Assembly: GCA_047602295.1 (NCBI GenBank)
Contig: JASGHP010000001.1
Location: 3,658,001 to 3,722,000, forward strand
Length of the DNA: 64,000 bases
From: JACMLD01 sp047602295
GTDB lineage: Bacteria; Bacteroidota; Bacteroidia; Chitinophagales; Chitinophagaceae
Reading direction: 5' to 3'
Both the position numbers and the translations under genes were made by a program. This document shows, piece after piece, positions 51,970-62,049 of this stretch (within the stretch, counting starts at the first letter, position 1; each line of letters begins with the position of its first letter). The notes beneath the pieces were generated by a model. It was not told the origin of the DNA. It did no database searches and saw only the letters and a program-made list of their open reading frames with translations.

Positions 51970-54660
51970 ATGAAACTCCATTTTTATGTACGTTTTTATA
52001 CAAAAACGGGTGAATCTTTAAGTGTTTCAGGCAATATACCAGAGTTAGGCAGTGGTGATACAGCCCAGGCTTTGCCGATGACCTGGCTGAATAATGATTT
52101 CTGGCAGATAACCATAGATGCTGATATTGCTCCCAAACAAGTTATCCAGTACAAGTATGTTCTTTCTTACGCGGATGGTTTTAAAGTAGTAGAATGGGGC
52201 AACGACAGGCAAATTGATATACCGCTTGCTAAAGTAGACGAACTTCAAATGGTAGACAGGTGGAATTTTGCCGGCGAGTACGAAAATGCTTTTTTTACTG
52301 CCCCTTTTCAGGAAACACTCCTAAAAACCAATGAGACTAAATACAAGCCCAAAGCCCCCAAAATATACACACATATTTTTAAGGTAAAAGCGCCATTGCT
52401 TAAAAAAAATGAAGTGCTTTGTTTGTGTGGTACCAGCCTTGTGTTGGGAGACTGGAATACAGAAACGCCGGTTTTAATGGGCAAAGAAGGCAATTGGTAC
52501 AGCGTTAAGATCGATGTTCCCAAAGAGTCTTTTCCCTTGTATTACAAATATGGCGTGTATAACACAAAAGAAAAAGCATTCTTATATTTTGAAGGAGGTG
52601 AAAACAGGTTCTTGTTTGGAGATGCTGTTGATAAAATCACCATTATTCACGATGGTTTTGCGCAACTGCCCAATAATACATGGAAAGGTGCAGGTGTTGC
52701 TATCCCGGTATTTAGTCTGCGCAGCAAAAACAGCTTTGGAGCAGGTGAATTTTCAGATATTAAACTGCTGGCTGATTGGGCAAAAAAGACAAGTCTTAAA
52801 CTGATCCAATTACTACCCGTAAATGACACATCTGCTACTTTTACAAAATCAGATTCTTACCCTTATTCAGCCATTTCTGCATTTGCATTACATCCGCTTT
52901 ATATAAACCTGGAGGCAATCGCCGGAAAAAAAGACGCTGCTGCTTTAAAGACTTTGAAAAAGAAGCAAAAGGAATTAAACGAACTTACGGACATGGATTA
53001 TGAAGCTGTCATTAAACTAAAAATGACGGCGCTTAAAGAATTATATAGCTTACAAAAGGAAGCCTTTTTACAGGATGAAGCTTTCCGTGATTTTTTTGAT
53101 CAGAACAAAGATTGGTTAGTACCCTACGCCGCTTTTTGTTACCTGCGTGATAAAAACAATACCAGCGATTTTACACAATGGAAAATCTATAGCAAATACA
53201 ATAAGGAAGCCATTGAAAAATATGTTGCACCAAAAGCAAGGCATTACGATCATGTAGCTCTTCAATATTTCATTCAATACCACCTGCACCTGCAATTGAA
53301 GGATGCTACAGATTATGCACGCAAACACGGAGTTGTGGTTAAAGGTGATATTCCAATTGGCATTGGTCGCAACAGTTGCGACGCCTGGGTGAATCCTGCT
53401 TTGTATAACATGCACCTGCAGGCTGGCGCCCCGCCAGATGGGTTTGCTACCAAGGGGCAAAATTGGGGCTTCCCAACTTATAACTGGCAAAAGATGGCCG
53501 AAGATGGCTATGCCTGGTGGAAACTGCGTTTCGATTCAATGAGCAAATATTTTGACGCTTTCAGAATAGATCATATTCTTGGCTTTTTCCGCATTTGGTC
53601 TGTGCCCATTGACGCAGTAGAAGGTATTATGGGACATTTTGTGCCAGACATACCTGTTCATATAAATGAGTTTAGCGAGCGTAATATCTGGTTTGTAAAA
53701 CAACGCTATACGCAGCCATATATAACTGATGGCATATTGAACGATATTTTTGGTGAAGGCCTGGCCAGTTTAGTAAAACAAGAATACCTGGATGCAGACA
53801 ACACCGGGCAGTATCATTTAAAAGAGTCTTTTAATACGCAAAGAAAGATATTACAACACCTGGCAGGAAATAGTGAGCCCGTTGATGAAAAGCTGCAACA
53901 GGGCTTGTTTGACCTTACATCAAACGTAATATTGTTTGAAAAAGAAGGAAGCAATGGCACACAATTTCATTTCAGGTTTGCCATGGACAACACTTCTTCT
54001 TTCCAGAACCTTGAATGGCATACGCAACAGCAATTAAAAGATCTTTATAATAACTACTTCTTCAACCGCCAGGACTGGTTTTGGAAAAATGAGGCGATGA
54101 AAAAGCTGCCCGCATTAAAAGCATCTACCAACATGCTGGTTTGCGGAGAAGACCTGGGGCTTGTGCCTTCTTCAGTGCCGGATGTAATGCACCAATTAGG
54201 CTTGCTAAGCCTGGAAATACAACGCATGCCGAAGAACCCCAGCAAGGCTTTCTTTCATCCAAATGATGCGCCTTATCTTTCTGTGGTAACACCTTCTACG
54301 CACGACATGAGCACTATTCGTGGCTGGTGGCAGGAAGATAGAAACACAACCCAACACTTTTTTAATACAGAATTGGGTCAGTGGGGAGAAGCGCCGGTAT
54401 TTTGTGATGCCTGGATAAACAGGGCTGTGGTATTACAGCATCTTTATTCACCTGCCATGTGGAGCATCTTTCAATTGCAGGATCTGATGGGAATGAGCGA
54501 AACACTGCGCAGGCAAAACCCACAGGAAGAACAAATTAATATTCCTGCAGATCCTAAACATTACTGGCGTTATCGCATGCACATTACACTTGAACAATTG
54601 ATAAAAGAGAAAGAATTCAATACAGGATTGAAAGCTGTAGTAGAAGAGAGTGGGAGGTAA
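51970..54660 (+). CDS. malQ: 4-alpha-glucanotransferase, DPE2-like (CBM20-CBM20-GH77)
   Basis: An 896-residue cytoplasmic enzyme. Residues about 1-100 and 132-230 are two starch-binding CBM20 domains (LHFYVRFYTKTGESLSVSGNIPELG; CGTSLVLGDWNTETPVLM). The GH77 core follows, with GVAIPVFSLRSKNSFGAGEFSDI, VVKGDIPIGIGRNSCDAWVNP, FDAFRIDHILGFFRIW and a late STHDMSTIRGWW. AFRIDH gives the nucleophile Asp. ICGEDLG-type (VCGEDLGLVPSSV) supplies the acid/base region. GH77 with two CBM20 is the plant DPE2 architecture, moving glucose from maltose to a polysaccharide acceptor. No other glycogen genes are next to it. Confidence 0.95.
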   Translation: MKLHFYVRFYTKTGESLSVSGNIPELGSGDTAQALPMTWLNNDFWQITIDADIAPKQVIQYKYVLSYADGFKVVEWGNDRQIDIPLAKVDELQMVDRWNFAGEYENAFFTAPFQETLLKTNETKYKPKAPKIYTHIFKVKAPLLKKNEVLCLCGTSLVLGDWNTETPVLMGKEGNWYSVKIDVPKESFPLYYKYGVYNTKEKAFLYFEGGENRFLFGDAVDKITIIHDGFAQLPNNTWKGAGVAIPVFSLRSKNSFGAGEFSDIKLLADWAKKTSLKLIQLLPVNDTSATFTKSDSYPYSAISAFALHPLYINLEAIAGKKDAAALKTLKKKQKELNELTDMDYEAVIKLKMTALKELYSLQKEAFLQDEAFRDFFDQNKDWLVPYAAFCYLRDKNNTSDFTQWKIYSKYNKEAIEKYVAPKARHYDHVALQYFIQYHLHLQLKDATDYARKHGVVVKGDIPIGIGRNSCDAWVNPALYNMHLQAGAPPDGFATKGQNWGFPTYNWQKMAEDGYAWWKLRFDSMSKYFDAFRIDHILGFFRIWSVPIDAVEGIMGHFVPDIPVHINEFSERNIWFVKQRYTQPYITDGILNDIFGEGLASLVKQEYLDADNTGQYHLKESFNTQRKILQHLAGNSEPVDEKLQQGLFDLTSNVILFEKEGSNGTQFHFRFAMDNTSSFQNLEWHTQQQLKDLYNNYFFNRQDWFWKNEAMKKLPALKASTNMLVCGEDLGLVPSSVPDVMHQLGLLSLEIQRMPKNPSKAFFHPNDAPYLSVVTPSTHDMSTIRGWWQEDRNTTQHFFNTELGQWGEAPVFCDAWINRAVVLQHLYSPAMWSIFQLQDLMGMSETLRRQNPQEEQINIPADPKHYWRYRMHITLEQLIKEKEFNTGLKAVVEESGR

Positions 54661-54688
54661 GTAAGCTTAATATTGAGTAAATACTTTA

Positions 54689-54727
54689 AAGCGGTATTTG
54701 CAGATATACAATGCCGCTTTTTATTTG
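54689..54727 (+). terminator. Intrinsic terminator after malQ
   Basis: AAAGCGG pairs with CCGCTTT across a 19-base loop, followed by a T-run. Confidence 0.65.
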
Positions 54728-54746
54728 CTGTTAGCAACAGTAGCTT

Positions 54747-55778
54747 TTATGGTTGACCGGAGAACCAATTGAGTGCCGCAGCCCTGGCAGGATCTTGTAA
54801 GCCAGGATGCGTTATGGATGTAATCATTTCATCGGGCATAATTTTTCCTTCACAGATTTTCCCGGTGCGATCTGCTTCCATACAAACAGTAAGCACCAGC
54901 ATAGAGTTATCTGAAAGTGTATAAGTAGCATTGGCAGTAGTGTAACCTGCTGTGGGCTCTCCGTAGAAATATACCTGCTCTTTCCCTTTAAATGCCAATG
55001 CTACAATTTCACCTGAGCTAACGGTTCTATTGCCTGTTAATACAATGATTGATTGGCCAGCATTTTTAAGTGTATACGGCTTTGTGCTGCGGCAACGTAC
55101 ATGCCTGCCCTGGGATGCCATTCCATTGTTATATGCGATAGGGATTTTTTCCCGCTCGCTAATGAAATACCCACAAACACCATTTCCTAATAAAGGGCCA
55201 ATACCAGCCAACATGGGCCAGCAATTGCCACCGGTATTCTTTCGCAAATCTATAATCCAACCCTTTAGAGCGTTTTGATCCAATCTTGCTATAATCTGTT
55301 GCAGGCTGTCTGCAATTTGCATGCAGATAACAGAATCTGTTGTGCTCACCCACGGCACAGTAAGGTAAGCAATACTATCGCCCAGCATTTCTCCTTTTAT
55401 ATCGCCCACCAATTCATTTAATGCAGGTTTTAGTTGCAGTGCAGAGTCGTTGTTATAAACTGCGGCTTTTGCGGGCGGCATAATGAAGCTGTGCGTTTCA
55501 TTCAGGTTGCGAAAACAATCGCTGATAATATCATAGGTTTCATTGCAATTGCCAGAGCTGTTGAGTTTCCTTTTGGCCGTTGCAATCAGGTCGCTCCAGT
55601 CGACCGAAGTTTTGCGGTAGTAATTCCTTTGCATAAATGAAAAGGCTTCGTCCAGCACCTTGTTGGCTTTTGTAAGGCAGTTGGCAAAAGCAGTATCTGT
55701 GATTGGGGACGCTGATTGAGCCTTTATTGAAGGCAAGTGAAGTATTAAAGCAAAAACAAATAATAATAACAATCGCAT
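54747..55778 (-). CDS. Exported S41 (C-terminal processing) peptidase-like protein
   Basis: A 343-residue protein with a signal peptide (MRLLLLFVFALILHLPSIKAQ). The tail-specific protease core is readable: WIIDLRKNTGGNCWPML and IVLTGNRTVSSGEIVALAFKG. The latter SSGE places the catalytic serine at about residue 261-262, followed by EPTAGYTTANATYTLSDNSMLVL. There is no PDZ domain, in contrast to CtpA-type enzymes. The substrate is unknown. Confidence 0.85.
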   Translation of the reverse strand: MRLLLLFVFALILHLPSIKAQSASPITDTAFANCLTKANKVLDEAFSFMQRNYYRKTSVDWSDLIATAKRKLNSSGNCNETYDIISDCFRNLNETHSFIMPPAKAAVYNNDSALQLKPALNELVGDIKGEMLGDSIAYLTVPWVSTTDSVICMQIADSLQQIIARLDQNALKGWIIDLRKNTGGNCWPMLAGIGPLLGNGVCGYFISEREKIPIAYNNGMASQGRHVRCRSTKPYTLKNAGQSIIVLTGNRTVSSGEIVALAFKGKEQVYFYGEPTAGYTTANATYTLSDNSMLVLTVCMEADRTGKICEGKIMPDEMITSITHPGLQDPARAAALNWFSGQP

Positions 55779-55983
55779 AGGCTGATATTATTGGTTTAGT
55801 ATTGCGTACGTAAAGCGTAAGATGCCCGGTCTTTAAATTTCCATAAGGCTGTTTCTTAAAATAATTTAAAACTGATTAATAACGGGTCAGTCAATATTGT
55901 TTTTTAAGGAAGCAAGCCAAAAAGAATTTAAATTAGTGAACTGTTTTATAGAAATAAGTCCCCCTCATTCAAATTAACATTTT

Positions 55984-56898
55984 ATGATGCATTATTCCAG
56001 GAGAAAGTTTATTCAGCAATCAGGGCTTGCTTTAGCAGCGGCTGCTATTGTGCCAAAAGGTTTGCTGGCGCATGCAACTGCCAAAGAAACGCTGGGCCTA
56101 CAGCTGTATTCAGTTAGGGATGATATGAAAAAAGACCCGGCTGGCACTTTAAAACAATTGGCAGCTATGGGGTATAAGCATGTAGAGCACGCCAATTATG
56201 TAGACCACAAATTTTATGGCTACGAACAAAAAGAATTTAAAAAGCTATTGGACGGACTTGGCTTAAAAATGCCAAGCGGCCATACAAGAATGAATGCAGA
56301 ACATTGGGATGCTGCTAAAAAAGATTTTACAGACGCCTGGAAGAAAACAGTAGACGATGCTGCCGCAATGGGACAGCAATATGTTATCAGCCCCTGGCTG
56401 GAAGATAGCTTGCGTAAAAATTATGATGACCTGGTGCGCTATATGGAAGTGTTCAATAAAAGCGGCGAGCTATGCAAAAAAGCTGGAATGAAGTTTGGCT
56501 ATCACAACCACGATTTTGAATTTAGTGTAAAACTGAACGACACAACTGTATTTGATATAATTCTAAAAAATACAGACCCGTCGTTGGTGATGCAACAATT
56601 GGATATTGGAAATATGTACAATGCAGGTGCGAAGGCATTGGATATTGTAAAAAAATATCCCGGCAGGTTTGTTTCCATGCACGTAAAAGATGAAATAAAA
56701 AGTGTGACGGAACACAGCCCCTACGAAAGCACGGTGTTGGGCAAAGGCATTTTGCCGGTAAAAGAAATCATTGACCTGGGTAGAAAGGCTGGTGGCACTT
56801 CTTTGTTTATAATAGAACAGGAATCTTACCAGGGCATTTCACCATTAGATTGCGCTAAAGAAGACTTAGCAGTAATGAACAAATGGGGCTATAAATAA
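55984..56898 (+). CDS. Tat-exported sugar phosphate isomerase/epimerase-family protein
   Basis: A 304-residue protein with a twin-arginine signal (YSRRKFIQQSGLALAAAAIVP). The TIM-barrel AP endonuclease 2-like fold shows LGLQLYSVRDDMKKDP, FGYHNHDFEFSV, MQQLDIGNMYNAGAKAL, VSMHVKDE and FIIEQESYQG, which hold the metal ligands (His/Glu/Asp). These exported isomerases are common in Bacteroidota next to oxidoreductases; here it stands alone. Substrate unknown. Confidence 0.9.
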   Translation: MMHYSRRKFIQQSGLALAAAAIVPKGLLAHATAKETLGLQLYSVRDDMKKDPAGTLKQLAAMGYKHVEHANYVDHKFYGYEQKEFKKLLDGLGLKMPSGHTRMNAEHWDAAKKDFTDAWKKTVDDAAAMGQQYVISPWLEDSLRKNYDDLVRYMEVFNKSGELCKKAGMKFGYHNHDFEFSVKLNDTTVFDIILKNTDPSLVMQQLDIGNMYNAGAKALDIVKKYPGRFVSMHVKDEIKSVTEHSPYESTVLGKGILPVKEIIDLGRKAGGTSLFIIEQESYQGISPLDCAKEDLAVMNKWGYK

Positions 56899-56917
56899 AC
56901 GCTTCGCAATTTTATAC

Positions 56918-56960
56918 AAGCCAGCATATCGTCATTATCAGATATGCTGGCTTTCTTTTT
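56918..56960 (+). terminator. Intrinsic terminator
   Basis: AGCCAGCATATC pairs with GATATGCTGGCT across a ten-base loop, followed by a T-rich run. Confidence 0.85.
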
Positions 56961-56963
56961 ATA

Positions 56964-58040
56964 TTACGCCAATGCGCGGCGACTATAATTCTTTACCTGT
57001 TGATGAATGAAGCGCAATTTTTCAATTACATCTCCTGAGATGATAAAAGGGTAGAAATCCTGGTGCCCCATACTTCTGTTAAGACTGTTTACTGCAAAAG
57101 TGAGCGGTAACCATATCTTAATAATATCATCAAAACGGCTGATACTATAGGGGTCCTTGCTAATCTTTGCACGCAATTGATGTTCTTCATTGGCTTTGCG
57201 CGGATTTACCGCTATCCCAAAATAATAAGCCGTTTCCAGCGTATCCATCATATGCAGAAAATGCGCCCAGGTTTCTGCCCAGTCTTCCCATGGATGCGCT
57301 GTTGCATAGGGGCTGATAAAATGATCATTCCAATTTGCAGGAGCTCCATTTGCATAATAAGTTTCCAGTGCCTGGCCATAATCCAATGTGTCATCGCCAA
57401 AAGTTTTGCGGCATTTTGTAGTGAAAGATTTATCATCCCTGGTAAATACATCCCAATAGTAGTGCCCAATTTCGTGGCGAAAATGCCCCAGCAGGGTGCG
57501 GTATCTTTCCCCAAGATCAAGTTTGTGTTTTACTCTTAACTTCTCATCTGCCTCTTCAATGTTCAGCGTAATTACACCTTTATCGTGTCCGGTCATTACA
57601 TGGTTAGCGGGATCAATATCAGCCATAAAATCAAACACCATCCCTGTTTCTTCATCGCCTACTTTTGCCTGTACTGGCAATTGCAAACGCAACAAAGAAT
57701 AAATAAGGCGGTGTTTCGCAACTTCAATACGCCGCCAATGCTCAAGGTTTTCTTCTTTATCTAATTGAGGAATAGTCCTGTTAAGGTTGCAGGCAATGCA
57801 AAATCCATTTTCCTGGGAAGCCGGGATTACCCAATTGCAGGCAGCATAAACGGCGTTGTTGCAATAGCGCCAATGATTATCCGGCTGCCGGATGTCTGTA
57901 AATTCATTTTCATTTGAGGGAGTAAGGCTTATCATTGATAATGACGTGGCATCAAACCCTACCGCAGAACCGCAATTGAGACAAACAGAGTTTTCAAAAT
58001 AAAGCAGGTTTTGGCAATTGGCACAACTATACAATTTCAT
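56964..58040 (-). CDS. Zinc-ribbon metallopeptidase (putative zinc-binding, DUF2248-like)
   Basis: A 358-residue cytoplasmic protein. The N-terminus has a zinc ribbon (CANC, CLNC; Cys6, Cys9, Cys20, Cys23) and a second cysteine group (Cys60, Cys68, Cys81, Cys84). The peptidase motif RHEIGHYYWD has the HExxH at residues 189-193, with the downstream EDWAETWAHFLH helix supplying a third ligand. The set matches a widespread Bacteroidota and proteobacterial family of putative metallopeptidases whose substrate is unknown. Confidence 0.85.
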   Translation of the reverse strand: MKLYSCANCQNLLYFENSVCLNCGSAVGFDATSLSMISLTPSNENEFTDIRQPDNHWRYCNNAVYAACNWVIPASQENGFCIACNLNRTIPQLDKEENLEHWRRIEVAKHRLIYSLLRLQLPVQAKVGDEETGMVFDFMADIDPANHVMTGHDKGVITLNIEEADEKLRVKHKLDLGERYRTLLGHFRHEIGHYYWDVFTRDDKSFTTKCRKTFGDDTLDYGQALETYYANGAPANWNDHFISPYATAHPWEDWAETWAHFLHMMDTLETAYYFGIAVNPRKANEEHQLRAKISKDPYSISRFDDIIKIWLPLTFAVNSLNRSMGHQDFYPFIISGDVIEKLRFIHQQVKNYSRRALA

Positions 58041-58133
58041 GAAAAATATTTTGTTTGATGCCTATGCAAACAATATCTATACCTTTTTTATAAACAACAG
58101 TGCAATCAACTGTTTATAAAATTCAAGGAAAAA

Positions 58134-60014
58134 CTAATTGCCGGCTTTCCAACTATTGTCTTTTTCATTAGCATCTACAAAAATACCTCCGTCCAATGCA
58201 AGTGTTTGCAACTTCTTTTTTGAAGTAATATTTACTGTAACCTCTTTTGGCAAACTGCTCCAAATGGCAGGCGACTGGTGAAAAACTTCTTTGCTGCCAT
58301 CATCATATGTTGCTATTAAATCTGCCGGTGCCGGGTAGCCGCCAATATTTTTTATTGTTACAGCATAACCGGTTGATGTGCTAGCAACCTGTTGCAGCGC
58401 AAAATCTATATAATTGTTGGAGAAGAACCAGCTTGTCCAAAACCAGTTAAGGTTTTTGCCTGAACTGTTGTTAAACGAATTGAAGAAATCCCAGGGAATA
58501 GGATGCTTTCCATGCCAGCGGTTGATATAATCGTGCAGGCATTTTTTAAATAGTTCATCACCTAATAAATCTTTTACAGCCAGGTAACCCAATGATGGTT
58601 TGCCATAAGCATTGATGCCATAGGCGGCACCCCTGAGTTCATTGGCAGGAGTAATGATAGGAAGATCCTGCTCACCTGAGCGATCACTTGACCATGCATT
58701 CACGCGAAAACGTTTATAAAAATTTTCTGCTACTTCTTTGCCCAAATCTTCTCTGCCAATCAATAATTCAAAAGTGGTGGCCCAACCTTCATCCATAAAA
58801 GCATAACGCGATTCATTGATGCCCATATAAAACGGGAACCAGGTATGTGCAATTTCATGCTCCGCTACAAAGCGGGAAAAATTAAGATCTGCCTGTGAAC
58901 CGTCATTCACCATCATAGGGTATTCCATATCTGCATAGCCCTGAAAAATGGTAGTTTTAGGATAAGGATAAGGAACACCCGGCCATTGATTAGAAAGCCA
59001 ATCAAGCGAATGGCGTCCAAAGGAAACCATGCTATGAAAATCAGTGGCTGTATCATTATAGGCGGATTGAACACTGGCGCGACGCCCTGTTGAATTATCA
59101 ACCACAACGCTGGAAGCATCCCACACAAAATGATTGCTGATGCCTACAGTTACATCAGTTACATTACTTGCCTGCCATTTCCATTCATTGCTGGCGCGAT
59201 GGGCTGTAACTTTTTTAGCAGCTAAATCACTAGCACTTGCAAGTGTTGTTATCTGATCTGAAGTGTAAGACGCTTTCAGTTTTTTTGCAACGTCAGGTTG
59301 CAGTACTGCTTCTGCGTTTTGTAAATTTCCGGTTGCCCATACCAGGTAGTTATCCGGAACTTTCACAGTTAGGGTATAGTCATTGAAATCGTTATAAAAC
59401 TCTTGCTGATCAGTGAAATCAAGCCTGTCCCAGCCAATATAGTCATCATAAACAGCTACACGTGGATAAAAATAGGCAAGGAAAAAAGTAGTGCTGTCAA
59501 TCATTCCTTCGCGATTGCTCTGGAGAGACACATCATAATGCCATTGAAAAGATATTTTTACAGAATCACGTGGTAGTAATGTTTTGGGCAAGGGCATATT
59601 CTGCCAGGTAAAATGATACATTGGTTCCTGCCATGCGATGCTTTTTCCGTTAACACTAACGCCATCAATCTGGATACCGTCTGTAAAATATGCTTCGTTC
59701 ACATCTGTATAGTGCAACGCCGCAGGTTTGTGAATATTGAGAATAAGTTTTATTACCAGGTTATTTAATGCATTAGGACTGTTGTTGATGTAAGTAATGT
59801 CTTCTGTACCTGTGATGGTGCGATTGGGTGGGGTAGCGGTTACAGTTATATTATATCGCCCATAATTCTGCCAATAATTTTTCCCAGGCAATCCGTCTAT
59901 GGAACGGGTACCATTTTTATATGCCTGTTCTACATTACCAGGCATATAAAGCGTTTGCGCAGACGAAATGCAATAAGAGAACAATAAGGTTGTAAAAGAA
60001 AGCAATCGCTTCAT
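58134..60014 (-). CDS. Exported M1-family metallopeptidase
   Basis: A 626-residue protein from the ATG at 60014, with a signal peptide (MKRLLSFTTLLFSYCISSAQ). Residues about 45-220 are the N-terminal beta domain. HEIAH (residues 386-390) with Glu409 (DEGW), spaced 18 residues from the last His, is the gluzincin zinc site. The usual GAMEN-like exopeptidase loop appears as the variant YADMEYP (about 360-366), ending MEY. It is an aminopeptidase-like enzyme acting outside the cytoplasm. Confidence 0.88.
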   Translation of the reverse strand: MKRLLSFTTLLFSYCISSAQTLYMPGNVEQAYKNGTRSIDGLPGKNYWQNYGRYNITVTATPPNRTITGTEDITYINNSPNALNNLVIKLILNIHKPAALHYTDVNEAYFTDGIQIDGVSVNGKSIAWQEPMYHFTWQNMPLPKTLLPRDSVKISFQWHYDVSLQSNREGMIDSTTFFLAYFYPRVAVYDDYIGWDRLDFTDQQEFYNDFNDYTLTVKVPDNYLVWATGNLQNAEAVLQPDVAKKLKASYTSDQITTLASASDLAAKKVTAHRASNEWKWQASNVTDVTVGISNHFVWDASSVVVDNSTGRRASVQSAYNDTATDFHSMVSFGRHSLDWLSNQWPGVPYPYPKTTIFQGYADMEYPMMVNDGSQADLNFSRFVAEHEIAHTWFPFYMGINESRYAFMDEGWATTFELLIGREDLGKEVAENFYKRFRVNAWSSDRSGEQDLPIITPANELRGAAYGINAYGKPSLGYLAVKDLLGDELFKKCLHDYINRWHGKHPIPWDFFNSFNNSSGKNLNWFWTSWFFSNNYIDFALQQVASTSTGYAVTIKNIGGYPAPADLIATYDDGSKEVFHQSPAIWSSLPKEVTVNITSKKKLQTLALDGGIFVDANEKDNSWKAGN

Positions 60015-60095
60015 AAAATAAAAGTGTTTAAAAGAAGATAGCAAAATAAAACAAATCCTTTGCCAGAACAAATTCCGAAAGTACAGGCTAAAAAC

Positions 60096-60569
60096 TCAGG
60101 TTAGCTGTTTTAGCTCCTTAATATAATCATATTGCAAGTCTTCATGAAAGCCAGCAATTGCTGCATTGATTTTTTTTATTTGTGCATTGTACAAATTAAC
60201 CAGTACTGTACTGTTTTGATAAGCAATGCCGGAAGCTTTTAATTGCTGACAGTAATAAATTAAAAGGTCAGCTTCTGCTTGCTTAGAACTGGTATAACGG
60301 ATGTGCTTTCCGGCTATGCGCAATATTTTACGCAGGCTTTTTTTTGCAAAATATAATTGACTGACATTGATAGCTGCAAAATGCTCGTCCATCATTGCCT
60401 TTACTGATGCTATATAACTTTGCAAATCCCCGGCTTCAAACAACAGGTAAGTAAGAAATTCTTTGTTATCTTTTTTGTATTTGGCCAGTTGCAGGCAAAG
60501 TGTTGCCAGTTTAGATTGAGAAAGTTCACTGAGCTCGTTTTTGATGTCATTAATGCTGGCTGCTTTCAT
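60096..60569 (-). CDS. Unknown helical protein
   Basis: A 157-residue protein, almost entirely helical and lysine-rich (MKAASINDIKNELSELSQSKLATLCLQLAKYKKDNKEFLTYLL). A second helical half has a KKSLRKILRIAGKHIRY stretch. It has no signal peptide and no known family. It precedes the M1 peptidase gene on the same strand with an 81-base gap. Confidence 0.7.
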   Translation of the reverse strand: MKAASINDIKNELSELSQSKLATLCLQLAKYKKDNKEFLTYLLFEAGDLQSYIASVKAMMDEHFAAINVSQLYFAKKSLRKILRIAGKHIRYTSSKQAEADLLIYYCQQLKASGIAYQNSTVLVNLYNAQIKKINAAIAGFHEDLQYDYIKELKQLT

Positions 60570-60655
60570 GATAATATTACCAAGGGTTTGTTACCTGCAA
60601 TATATTGCCAGCAAATGAATCCGCAGCATATTTTATTAAGAGAAGATGTAAAGCA

Positions 60656-60690
60656 AAAAAATACCGCCCCATGATTGAAGCGGTATAGCA
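60656..60690 (-). terminator. Intrinsic terminator after aqpZ
   Basis: On the minus strand ATACCGC pairs with GCGGTAT across a 12-base loop, then a T-run. Confidence 0.7.
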
Positions 60691-60708
60691 GGGATTTTTA
60701 TATAGGGA

Positions 60709-61410
60709 TTATTCTTTTGTTTCAAGTAGTCCTCTCCAAATTACGGCACCGATTATGCCACCCAGAATTGGAGCAACAATGAATAACCATAATTGAGACA
60801 ACGCTTTTCCACCAGCAAAAATGGCTGGTCCAAAACTACGTGCAGGGTTTACAGACGTGCCAGTTACAGGTATAGCAACCATGTGAATTAACACCAGCGT
60901 AACGCCAATAGCAAGACCTGTTAATGCACTGCTTCCGGTTTTTGAAGTGGTTGCAAAAATAACCAGCAGGAACAGGCAGGTCATTACAACTTCAGTTATA
61001 AATGCGGCAGCAGTACCATAGTTGCCAAGATAACCTTCGCCCCAACCATTAGAGCCTAATGCCCATTCTTTCAAACCATCAAAATCAGCTTTGCCGCTAA
61101 CAATGGTAAATAAGATTCCTGCACCAGCAATAGCACCTGCAAATTGTGCTATTATATAACCAATAGCATCTTTTGCTGAAATCTTGCCTGCTACAATCAT
61201 TGCAATGGTAATAGCAGGATTTATATGACAACCGGAAATTGGCCCGATTGCATAAGCCATTGCAACTACTGCAAGTCCGAATGCAAGTGAAATACCTAAG
61301 AGACCTAAACCAGATGGGCCAGATGAAGAAACTCCTGAAACAACGGCAGCGCCGCAACCAAATAAGACAAGCGAAAGCGTACCGATAAACTCGGCAATAA
61401 CTTTTTTCAT
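60709..61410 (-). CDS. aqpZ: Aquaporin Z-type water channel
   Basis: A 233-residue channel of the MIP family. Six membrane helices and the two NPA boxes (residues 64-66 and 188-190) are clear. The selectivity filter reads as a phenylalanine in the second helix, His176 and Arg191 (after the second NPA), which is the water-selective AqpZ pattern and not the glycerol facilitator pattern. Length and sequence match AqpZ. It moves water across the inner membrane. Confidence 0.95.
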   Translation of the reverse strand: MKKVIAEFIGTLSLVLFGCGAAVVSGVSSSGPSGLGLLGISLAFGLAVVAMAYAIGPISGCHINPAITIAMIVAGKISAKDAIGYIIAQFAGAIAGAGILFTIVSGKADFDGLKEWALGSNGWGEGYLGNYGTAAAFITEVVMTCLFLLVIFATTSKTGSSALTGLAIGVTLVLIHMVAIPVTGTSVNPARSFGPAIFAGGKALSQLWLFIVAPILGGIIGAVIWRGLLETKE

Positions 61411-61629
61411 AATTAGATTTTTGGTGAAGTATTTTTTCTTACCAGCATAGTAAGTAGATAAAACCCTTCAATGGGTTGTATAACCAGATCGATTTTTACA
61501 GGAGAAATAGTGTGTGAGAGAGATGAATAAAAATTAAAATACGTATTTAAAATACATGCAGTAAGTACAATTGTATAAAAAGACAATAACTGTTGAAGCT
61601 AATGACAACTGGTGTGCAGTTTCAGATCT

Positions 61630-62049
61630 TTATTGATAGTCTTCCATTCCATCTACAATATGGCCGTAGTTAACAAACAATTCTTCGCCAACAGCAATAT
61701 CTCTTAATGCCTGGAATGTTTCGCCATCATTTACTGAAATAATATTAGGCGTGTTTGAATGGTTAAGATAGTTTACAATATCCATTACTTTAAATCCATA
61801 ATCGGGCACATAATAATGCGCTTCATCAAACAAGCAGTATGTTTCTATTAATTCTTTGGAGTGAGCCGGAAGTTGTTCCACATCTGCTATTGGCAGCTTA
61901 ATCCAATCGCCAACACCACTGGAAAAAATTTTATCGCAACCTTTTGGAATTGGTCTTATTGCAAAAACACCAATGCCGTGTATGCCGGATGGCTTTAGCA
62001 TTACATACGTTTCTTCCCTTAATTGCTCCAGTAACGCTTCGCGGGTCAT
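61630..62049 (-). CDS. Small SET-domain protein
   Basis: A 139-residue protein made of a SET methyltransferase domain: SGIHGIGVFAIRPIPKG at the start, NYLNHSNTPNI as the pseudoknot N-H-S motif, and GEELFVNYG at the end with the conserved tyrosine. Bacterial SET proteins methylate lysines, but targets are mostly unknown. It has no extra domains. The gene is isolated, with no obvious chromatin-like partner. Confidence 0.85.
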   Translation of the reverse strand: MTREALLEQLREETYVMLKPSGIHGIGVFAIRPIPKGCDKIFSSGVGDWIKLPIADVEQLPAHSKELIETYCLFDEAHYYVPDYGFKVMDIVNYLNHSNTPNIISVNDGETFQALRDIAVGEELFVNYGHIVDGMEDYQ

